Below are positions 14,501 to 23,300 of a stretch of DNA of 51,862 nt, piece after piece. Numbering within the stretch: position 1 is the stretch's first letter; each line of letters opens with the position of its first letter. Under the pieces are notes generated by a model. It did no database searches and had not been told where the DNA came from. It worked only from the letters and a program-made list of their open reading frames with translations. Position numbers and translations under genes: made by a program. Origin of the DNA: JAHBNG01 sp039028975 (GTDB taxonomy: Bacteria; Chloroflexota; Anaerolineae; Caldilineales; Caldilineaceae). The stretch lies in contig JBCCHB010000125.1 of NCBI GenBank assembly GCA_039028975.1, positions 1 to 51,862 of the forward strand, in the 5' to 3' direction.

Positions 14501-17085
14501 TCGGGCGGTTGAGAGCCATTATCGCTTTCGGCGCAGCCAGCCTGTCCTTCAAGCACATAGTTTCCTCCCACATTACAGATATGGGCGATGTCGCCTGCGA
14601 TATAGCCTGATACAAGGCTGTTATTTCCAGAGATGGCGGGATAGTTATTGAAGCCGGCTTGATGGCCAAACCGATCCATAAACCCGATGGTCAGGTGACC
14701 ATCATCCGCAATCTCAATATCTGATAAGATAGGCTGAGGTGCAAACTGACCCAGATTGGCAGCGCTTGAGGTCTCTGCCCAGGTTGAAATCCAGGTGCGC
14801 CACGTGCTGGCTTCTTGCTGGCCATTGTAAGAATTGGCCCAGAAGGGTTCGCGCGAATAAGTCAGTGGGAATGTGACCGCGTTGTTCAAGCTACCTGCTG
14901 GATTCGCTGGATCAAAGGTTAAAATATGGGCACTTAGATCATCGGGGCAAAGGCCGCCTAGATACCCTATATTTGCTTCTACAGTCAACGCAAATGGACG
15001 GAAGACGCCGTTGGTGCAGGCCGGGCCACCAATATTGTCGAGCAAATATTGATTGACCGTGCCGGGAACGGGACCATTCAGAGAGGGGGTATAACCGCTA
15101 ACGTCCACACTAATCAGCGCCCTCTGATTCAGGTTCACCAACCAGAGGGTGTCGTTGGCCAGATCAATGTTGCCATAAGAAACCTTGCCGATCTGATCGA
15201 ATGCATCCAGATCTCGATTGGCCGTATTGGTACCCGGATCCAATGTATAATCGGTGGCAATGCCCGTATTGCCTGAATCGCTGGCGCATGCTGCCGAACG
15301 ACAGACGGTACCAAGGTCGATTGTCGAACCGCCATTTACAGGCGCAACCCCCTGTAGATCAAAGCTACCAATGGGTGCGGCCGAGGCGGCATTGCTATAG
15401 TCAACCACGTAGACATAACCCGGTCCATCGGCAAAGCCGACATGGCGTTTGAGAAGAGATGCCAGATAAAGGTGCTGGGTATTCGACTGATAAGCCGCCC
15501 CCCAAACCGACCCCAGAGTTTGGACATCCGCATCTGCACGTGGATTTTCGGCACCGCCGCCATAGGATTGCGGAATGCCACTCGCTGAATAAGAGAATGA
15601 GACCAGGGCTGGATTGCCGTTGCCAACGCCATTGCCATTTTCGTAACAAGCAATGGCGATGAGTGGATCGTTGTCACAGAAATCCGAGGGATCATGAAAA
15701 CCGATATTGGCCGTGGCACCCGAAGAAACATCGACGAACTGCACAGTTGTACGCCCCGCAACGGTCGGCTCCAGGTGATCCAGGCTGCCGTCTGTGGGCA
15801 AGGTAAACTCGATGCGGACCGTACCAGTTAGTCCGGCCGATGGTGAAATGGCATAGCTCCCGCCCGTGATGGTGGTGGTCGTTGTAACGGTTCCGTTCTG
15901 ATCGATGGCATAGACATCAATGCCCGCCAAACCTGGTTCACTGCTATCTAGCTGACCGTCTGTATCCATATCTTGGAAAGCCACGCCTGTTATTGCGCCC
16001 GGATCCGCTCCTTCAAGGACCTGGATTTCTCCCAAAGTCAGATTGGTATTGATCGAATGGTGAATACGAACATAACGACCAGCTAGGTTGGCGGGAACTG
16101 TTTCGGTCGTTGCGGTCAATTGATGCTCAAAGTCAGCCTCAGCCCGATTGGCTGCCAGATTGGTGCCGCCGGTAAACGGAGTATCGGAGACCAACACATA
16201 GGCACCGATCACCTGATTGGTCCAGGGTACGTCTGAGCGTCCATAGACAATGATGTCGCTTATGGAACGCACGCTCCCCAAATCGACTTGCCACCAAGGC
16301 ATATTGTCAGCATTGGTCACAATCATGTTGGCACCACTAAGTGAGGTGTGGATGTTGCCATCAATGCCCAAATGGGCGCCACAGCCACCACAGCCATCCC
16401 AAATGCTGGATTGGGAAGCCGTACCGGTCAGGGCCAGGTTTTCAGGCACTTCAGCAAAGACTTGTACCTCGGCTAGGGATAGCACACTTGTCCCCGCTTG
16501 TTGAACGCGTATATAGCGTCCCGTGCGGTTGAAGGTTAGCTCAACGCTTGGGTTAGGCTGAGTCGTGACCTGCTGACTATCAACACCAGCCTGGTTGAGG
16601 GTTGTGTTGAGATTAGTAGAGCTAAAGGGCACATCGGAGACAAAGACATGGAAATTTTGCAGGCGATCCCCACAACAATCGGTGCGATTCCAGAGTCGAA
16701 TAGTGGTGATATCGTAGACCTGCCCTAGATCAAGATGCCACCATGCATTGGCCTGGTTACCCGTATGAGTGACGGAGCCAGCACCATAATTGCCATTGGT
16801 GTTGCCGTCAATGGCGCGACCTGGTGAACCTCCTGCGTCTGTGCTGGATTGGGTGGCACTTCCATTCGTGGCCACGTTGCCAATGGCTGCACGAGCAACG
16901 CCGGTTGCTTTACTAAACATCGAAACCGTTTTGGAGGCGGTTTCCTCAACAGCTTCTAATGAATCTGGAATCATCGTCTGCGCTAGTTGAGTCAGCATAG
17001 GTGGCGGGATGAGGCCGGCGAGCAGCGCCGCGACCATCAACCCATTTATCAACGTTCGAATGCGAATGATTTGGTTGTTAGACAT
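11596..17085 (-). CDS. Giant secreted surface protein with two discoidin domains, SdrD-B and DUF11 modules
   Basis: 1,829 aa. The ATG at 17,085 has TAGGAG six bases upstream and is followed by a signal-like segment (residues about 12-34). Order: F5/8 type C (discoidin) domain 1 (about 66-212, WWHLDLGQVYDI, GRYIRVQQ) and domain 2 (about 214-357, WWQVDLGSVRSI, GRYVRIHH), both typical carbohydrate or cell-surface binding folds; SdrD-B (about 365); the same blade-like region as in the first giant protein (about 480-960, LKRHVGFA, LWLVNLNQRAL); SdrD-B (about 987, LEIGNRVWEDTDGDG); DUF11 near 1132; SdrD-B near 1273; DUF11 near 1395 and 1573; FnIII-like C-terminal domain from about 1718 ending LLPLVAR. 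Related to its neighbours by duplication, with the N-terminal binding domain exchanged. Likely an adhesin or glycan-binding surface protein. Confidence 0.88.
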   Translation of the reverse strand: MSNNQIIRIRTLINGLMVAALLAGLIPPPMLTQLAQTMIPDSLEAVEETASKTVSMFSKATGVARAAIGNVATNGSATQSSTDAGGSPGRAIDGNTNGNYGAGSVTHTGNQANAWWHLDLGQVYDITTIRLWNRTDCCGDRLQNFHVFVSDVPFSSTNLNTTLNQAGVDSQQVTTQPNPSVELTFNRTGRYIRVQQAGTSVLSLAEVQVFAEVPENLALTGTASQSSIWDGCGGCGAHLGIDGNIHTSLSGANMIVTNADNMPWWQVDLGSVRSISDIIVYGRSDVPWTNQVIGAYVLVSDTPFTGGTNLAANRAEADFEHQLTATTETVPANLAGRYVRIHHSINTNLTLGEIQVLEGADPGAITGVAFQDMDTDGQLDSSEPGLAGIDVYAIDQNGTVTTTTTITGGSYAISPSAGLTGTVRIEFTLPTDGSLDHLEPTVAGRTTVQFVDVSSGATANIGFHDPSDFCDNDPLIAIACYENGNGVGNGNPALVSFSYSASGIPQSYGGGAENPRADADVQTLGSVWGAAYQSNTQHLYLASLLKRHVGFADGPGYVYVVDYSNAASAAPIGSFDLQGVAPVNGGSTIDLGTVCRSAACASDSGNTGIATDYTLDPGTNTANRDLDAFDQIGKVSYGNIDLANDTLWLVNLNQRALISVDVSGYTPSLNGPVPGTVNQYLLDNIGGPACTNGVFRPFALTVEANIGYLGGLCPDDLSAHILTFDPANPAGSLNNAVTFPLTYSREPFWANSYNGQQEASTWRTWISTWAETSSAANLGQFAPQPILSDIEIADDGHLTIGFMDRFGHQAGFNNYPAISGNNSLVSGYIAGDIAHICNVGGNYVLEGQAGCAESDNGSQPPDEGDGGNGNFGARGNDGLSNTGEFYYGDYFDGLNADQGDTANHLEVSTGGLGYFPGDNEVINTVYDPILIQSNGGQGTFTQGLHWYSAASGARTDGYMVVPQVGTRFFGKAAGLGEPQVICSAPPLEIGNRVWEDTDGDGVQDPGEPAITDVTVELYDSSNNLLGTATTDTNGNYLFSSGPGTNTASAIYDITGLTANTTGFEVRIPNAEGGSQQAALSGLFVTPANADADQRDSDGTLNGTTAIVAFDTGTAGANNHTYDFGFGTTQVPSIAMTKFVNTPLPLTAGLSVSFTIRITNTGSIAITSLPLTDTYDINYLTYDAVADASGPNPASDVTDDGSIEWTNVLIYESTNNQLDPNETMDIIVTFTAKTETTALPGGIECETAGTTYNIASALGMESCVEVPIDPPEPKLTLGDIIWHDINNNGTQDANEPGIDGVVVNLYEVTGGGTNFVMSATTTTTNTVSGFYQFNVDANTNYQVEVDASNFIPGGPLDGFVIANNQPNISGTTVATQTELNVTTNVDTLDFGYYCRFDLALDKKLALGQSATIQPGDDVRFTLTLYNQGVVTATNIIIADYIPAGFTLNDGNWNGGTVGPDGVSGTVTQTVNATLTPSGTVGSATSIDIVLTAGATLSGTYTNTAEIADFDSSVKDGSGGNLPDADSDPDSTDGNGVGESTALVDDEINADGKNGGDEDDHDPAVVTVVSAPVNPSLALDKRYNGMGDVRVGETISFTIRITNTGDVTITTLPLEDFFNNVFLTYQSANPAPDPVVGVEPNQLRWTNLLAADPNGLGIGEIVEVDVFFTTRADTTLLPNMAPCNHEGEVPNLASVNGADAGGTPVIPDADDEDCDSVPIRNPTAVTLSNRSVRQTSDGVLVRWTTEDESNIIGLYVWKSSGVEAEVRSGEMIVARKSGQSSGSSYEWLDSGTSLRQGDVYVLEIVKIDGSTERMVIDAMSGRNILLPLVAR

Positions 17086-17186
17086 ACAAGACTCCTAAAA
17101 GTAACGTCAGATAGAAAACTAAGCTTTATAGCTGCCGCCAATGCCTAATCATTCAGCAGGCATGCCCTCGTAAGAAGCAGATTCGG

Positions 17187-17308
17187 TACGAAGCATTGCA
17201 GCAGATTCACGGCAAAGGTTATGCTGACAAGTACGCCTCTGACCCACGCCTCAAGTCCTCCTCGGTACCAACTTCAGCAGTGAGCAGAAGACGGCGGATG
17301 AGTGGCTA
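17187..17308 (+). pseudogene. 3' relic of the AAA/nuclease gene (third copy)
   Basis: This segment aligns without major gaps to 1624-1740 of the intact gene: GAAGCATTGCAGCAGATTCA, then the equivalents of GKGYADKYASDPR and INFSS, ending at the GATGAGTGG equivalent. Only the last about 40 codons survive, with a frame change after the DPR codons. It lies just past the 3' end of the third giant gene, the same relative position as the other two copies. Confidence 0.85.
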
Positions 17309-17376
17309 GTTGCTGGCGGCTAGTTACGAATGACCAATTACCAGCAACTAGCCACCAATTACCAGCTACCAACTAC
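17302..17376. repeat. Inverted repeat and 21-bp minisatellite downstream of the third giant gene
   Basis: GTGGCTAGTTGCTGG (17,302-17,316) is perfectly complementary to CCAGCAACTAGCCAC (17,341-17,355). The right half also belongs to a 21-base direct repeat beginning CAATTACCAGC (17,335-17,355 and 17,356-17,376). On the minus strand the hairpin follows the stop codon of the giant gene and may serve as its terminator. Confidence 0.5.
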
Positions 17377-20300
17377 TAATTACCGCGCACCAGTGGCAAG
17401 AAGGTATATCCTCCACTTACCACATCTATCATCGTCCGCGTGGTCATGCCATCATTCTTCACAATTTCTAGCGTATAGGCATCACCTTGCTTTAAGGTTG
17501 CACCTGCATCCAGCCATTCATAATCTCCGGTCTCCGTAGATTGGCCGTTGACCTGGATCGGAATCATCTCATTGCTACGTGTGGACGTCATGCCATTAGA
17601 CTTCCAAACATAGAAGCCGACCACGTTGCTCTCATCCGCCACTTGCCAACGCACCACAACACCTTTGGACGTTTGGGCTAGGCTGCCGCTGGCTAGTTGA
17701 ACCGCAGTCGGCTTTAGAATCCTGACGCTGTCACAAGCCTCATCATCTGCATCTTCAATTACCGGAACCAAACCAGCCATGCCGCCAACCGAGTGAGCCA
17801 CATTGGGCGCATGACCACCAGCCGTACAAGGCGGATTGGCTGTTAGCCGAGATGTATCGGCAGCAGTCTCAAAGTAGACCACAATCGTCACCGCTTCGCC
17901 TACAGCCAAGCCATCGTTATCGTTGGCCAGCAGATCGTTCCAGACCAGTACGCTATCAGCTACACTATCCGGTTGGGGAAATGTCCCAAATGCTTGGTAG
18001 GTGATGAAAGCACCCAGGTATCGATCCTCTAACGGTAGGGAGGTGATGACAATGTTGCCGGTATTGGTCACCCGAATGGTGAAGGAGATGATGGCTCCTG
18101 TGCTAAAGGGATTCTCGCCATTCAGTCTCTTGCTCACGGCAATGGATGGAGCTGGTGGCACAAAGCCGAAGTCAATGGTCAGATTCTCCTGGTCGTCAGG
18201 CGTGTTGGGGTCGTTGTCTGGATTCTCACCAGTCGGTTCGGGATCTGTTGGTTCTCCCAAGGTGAAGATGCCAGAAACGATCATGCCATCCATGGGCAAC
18301 CCATTGTCGTTGCCATCGCCATCGTCTTCTGGGTTGTCCTCATCTAGCGCATCATCGGAGCTGTCATAACCGACTAGCGAACCGCCAGCCTCGAAATTCT
18401 CATCGGCGACCTTCACGTAGTAGTCACCCGCGGCGACTCCGTCGAATAGGTAGAGGCCATCCGTTACCGTATCCGTACGGGTAACCTCCAAATCATCGCT
18501 TGCATCGTTGGGTGTATTGCCTGGGTCAAAGAGAATCACCGTCACCCCTGGAATACCCGGTTCGGTCGGATCTTTGACAGCGTTGTTGTTCCCATCTTCA
18601 AAGACTTGATTACCCACGCTATAGAAGACAGAGGCTACGGTTACAATGGCCGGATCATGATCATCCTCATCATCACCAGGCACATTCTTGCCATCTTCAT
18701 CGATCTGATTGTCTTCCAAGTTGGGTGGCTGCTCGCCCGGTGTGTTGCCATCAGCGTTGTCTGGATCTGAATCCGCATCGGGCAGATCGTTACCGTCTGT
18801 GTCGGTCACTGAGGAGACGTAATCGACGATCTCAGCCGTGTTGATGTAATCCCCATCAGCCGCCAGTGCATCGGCTCTTAGCACGATATCTACGGTTGTG
18901 GATGCGCCGACTGTGCCACTTGGGGTCAGGGTCACATTTAGGCTGTTGGTAACTGTACCTGTGCCACCAGCGGGTGTCCAGCCGTTGCTATCATGATTGC
19001 TTAGGCTGAAGTCGGTTGGCACGTAGTCTGCTATTTCTATATTCGTCGCCGTCACCACACCCTGATTGAAGATGGTTATGGTGAAGGTCATGTCGCTACC
19101 CGGTTCAATGGCGGGTGCTTGCCCTGCTGCCAAACGCTTGGTCAGAGCCAAATCAAAGCGACAGTAGTAGCCAAAGTCCAAGGTATCGTCACTGTTTGTA
19201 ATTTGCACAACCGTTCGACTAGCAACCGTTGCACCCACAGTCAGATCCTGATTGGCATTCTGGTCACTGGCAATAAAGAAGCCGGCCAATGGGCCACCGG
19301 GGGCAAAGTTGCTGGCATCAACCTCTACCTCATAGTTGCGCTTGCTAATGACATCAAACTCATAGAAGCCAGAGGCGAGACTTCCGCCAGTGCCTGTGGT
19401 AGTCGTCGTAGTGGTGATCAGTGAACCTGGAACTCGGTTAAATGTACTATCTAGCTCATAGAGGTTGACCAGAACACCGTTGATGCCCAGCTCATTCGGA
19501 TCTTGGGCACCGTCTTGGTCAATATCATGCCAGATAACGTCACCCAATTTGAGCTTGGCTTCCGATGGTTCAATGGGAACCTCCACACAGGATTCGACGC
19601 CTCCAGCCATAACGACGTTGTAGGTGTTTCCTGGTCCTTCACAAGCTAAGCTCCCGGGTAGGTTGGTCGTCTCGGCTCGAGCCGTAAAGCGGACTGTCAG
19701 AGTGAGTACCTCGTCGGGGTCGAGCTGATTATCGTCATCAAAGTCGATAACGTTGGCCCAGAAGATGCTGCCGTCGCTAAATGGCTCTGTTGCAGGATTA
19801 GCACTCATGGGATCGGTTGCCGTATCGTACGTCAAGTAATTCACATCGTAGGTATCTGTCAGCGGCAGCGTTGTAATGGCCACATCCCCGGGGTTGGTGA
19901 TGTGGATGATAAAGTCGATGGATACACCTGGAGAAAATGGACCTGTGCCGCTCAGAGTTTTGCTCACTTCTAGCCCAGGTGGATCGACTAAGGTAACGCT
20001 GGCAATGTCATGGTCATCATCATCGCCAGGGACCAGATCGATATCTACATCAGTGGGGTTGAGCTGATCAATCACATTGGTTGTGGGCGGGACGGTACTC
20101 GGCCCTGTAAAGGTGCCATCTTCATCAATCCGCTCATCCACGGCACCTGTGTCATCCCGGTCGCTCTGGCGGACGCCAGCCTGGTTGGTTAGGTTATTGG
20201 CCGTTGCATCAGTATCTACCTCCATAGCCAACGTAAAGCTAACCGTCTGCCCAGCATCCAAGTTGGGGATGGTATAGATAGGATAGGGCGGCACAAAGTC

Positions 20301-23300
20301 CCAGTTAGAATCTGGATTATTGGCGGTTGTAGGTGCCACAAACCCTTCTGGCACCCAGTCACAGATCTCCACATCGGTTGCATCTACAGTTCCCTGATTC
20401 TTGACGTAGATGGTAAAGGTAACCAAGTCGCCGATCTGGGCTGATGTTTGGTCTGTCACCTTGATTAGCGCTAAATCAAATATTGGATTGGATACGGTAA
20501 AGCCAAAGTCAGCCGTAAAGTTGACGTTGTCATCATCTAAAATTCCGGTATAGCTGGCTTGATCCTCACCGGTTACTTCGCTGTTGGGCTGCAGATCAAA
20601 GTTGGTTGAGCTGATACCGTTGGTGGCTGGATCGGCATCGTCGATGCCGTTCTCATCGCCGGTCTGGTCAGTGGTTTCATCGGTGCCGTTGTCGGTCGAG
20701 GAGAGGTGGTTTACTAGCTCGCCACCGGTTTGGAATTCAGCAGCGGGAATGTGGACGAAGTATTGGCCGGGCATCAAATCGTCAAATTGATAGAAGCCAC
20801 CACCCGCCGTCGTCGTTGTGGCGATGGCTGTAGCCATTAACGGATCATCACCCTGGTTGAAGAGAAGCAGCGTTACGTTATCGATGCCGCTTTCGGTGCC
20901 GTCCAGGATCCCGTTGTCAGCAATGCCACCGCCCGCGCCATCATCTAACCAGACAATGTTGCCCACGGCCACTAGTTGCTGCACAGCAATCTCGGCAGGA
21001 TCGTGATCATCCTCATCGCCGCCATTCTTGCCGCTCTCGCTGATCACATCATCATCAAGTAGGTCGTCGGTTTCACCGAGATCGTTGAAGTTGGTGCCAT
21101 TGGGCGTGCTGTCGACATCAGTGGCTGTAGTGCCGCCATCCGTATCAGAGGCGTCCGCGATCTCGGCCCAGTTGCGTAGAGCGTTGCCTTGGAAGCCCAC
21201 ATCAATGGTCAAGGTAACCTCGAAGGTGATGCTGTCATTTGCTGCTAGCGAATCGATCTCAAAGGCCCCACCGCCGTTGTCAGTGATCACAATGGGATTG
21301 CTGGCGCTGCTGTTGGTGACCGTTGCAGCGTTAGACGAGGTGTAGGCCGACCCTGCTGGGATGTAATCGATGACGTCGATGTCGAAGGCATCTAGCGTGC
21401 CCTGGTTGAAGAGAGTAATCGCAAAGATCACTGCGTCACCAGGATTGGCGCTCGCAGCCTGGCCGTTTGCTATGCTTTTGCGAAGGGCCAAGTCAAACTC
21501 GCCCTGGATGACCACATCAGCATAGTCGCTGTCATCTTCGTCGACAGTCCGATCTTCGTTGGGAGGATTGTGATCAATGTCGTTGTGGTCCACCACCGGA
21601 TCAGCGCCTGTACCACCATCGCCTGGACCATTGTCATTGCCGTTGTTATCGCCAGGGTCCGAATCCACGTCGTCCCCCGAATCGGTGCTGATCTCTGCCC
21701 AGTTGCGGAAGGGGGCCTGCGTTACATCATCCACCCGCAACGTCAGCGTGATGTAGCCCATACCGCTGGGGACCAAATCGGTCATGATGGTGGTGAAGAT
21801 AGACCCGTTAATACCAACGATATCGATATCGGCAACTGGAGCAGTGACGCTAGCCTGTACATAACTCATTCCGGCGGGAATCTGATCCCGGACAATCAAT
21901 CTGCCTGATGGCACATTTCCTTGATTGAGAACCTTGATCACATAATCGACCTCTTCACTCAATTGCACAGTCCTTCCCTGTCCAGGAGCTAAGTCTTTGA
22001 TGAGTGCCAAGTCGTAGGCAACGTTTACATCCACATCAGCATAGTCGCTATCATCTTCATCTACGTTGCGGTCATTGTTAGGAGCGTTGTGGTCAATGTC
22101 ATTGTGGTCTACCACGGGATCGCCACCTATGCCACCATCGCCTGGCCCGTTATCATTCCCATTGTTATCCCCGGGATCTGAGTCCACGTCATCCCCCGAA
22201 TCGGTGCTGATCTCTGCCCAGTTGCGGAAAGGAGCTTGAGTCACATCATCCACCCGCAAGGTCAGGGTGATATAACCTGTGCCGCTGGGGACCAAATCGG
22301 TCATGACTGTAGTAAAGACGCTGCCATTGACACCCACAATATCCAGATCACTAACGGGGGCGGTAACAGAGGCCCGCATATAGCTCATACCTGTTGGAAT
22401 CTGGTCTCGTATGGTAAAGGCACCGGATGGCACATTCCCTTGATTGAGAACTTTGATGACGTAATTAACCTCTTCACCCAATTGCACAGTCGACCCCTGT
22501 CCAGGGGCTAAGTCTTTAACGAGCGCCAAGTCGTAAGTGATGTTGACATCTACATCTTCGAAGTCACTATCATCTTCATCTACGTTGCGGTCGTCATTGG
22601 GAGCATTGTGATTGATATCATTGTGATTAACGACGGGATCGCCACCCGTGCCACCATCTCCAGGGCCGCTGTCATTGCCATTGTTGTCAGCCGGGTCTGA
22701 GTCCACATCGTCACCCGAGTCGGTGCTAATCTCGGCCCAGTTGCGGAAAGGGGCTTGCGTTACATCATCCACCCGTAAGGTCAGCGTGATGTAGCCCATA
22801 CCACTGGGGGCCAAATCGGTCATGATTGTGGTAAAGACAGACCCATTGACACCTATGATATCCAGATCGGCTACAGCCGCGCTGGCGCTAGCCCCTCTAT
22901 AGCTCATGCCAGCCGGGATCAGGTCTCGTACGGTTATTGCACCTGACGGCACATTCCCCTGGTTGAGAACCTTGATGACGTAGTCGACCTCTTCGCCCGC
23001 TTGGACTAGGGATGCCTGGCCGGGTGCTAACTCTTTGATAAGGGCCAGATCGTAGCTGACGTTAACATCTACTTCGGCATAATCGCTATCATCTTCATCT
23101 ACGTTGCGATTATCGTTGGGTGGGTTGTGATCGATATCGTTGTGATCGACGACAGGGTCGCCACCGGTCCCCCCATCCCCCGCGCCATTATCGTTGCCAT
23201 TGTTGTCACCTGGGTCCGAGTCAATGTCGTCACCGCTATCGGTTGTGATTTCAGCCCAATTGCGGAAGGGGGCCATGTTGGCATCCACAACTTCCACGGT

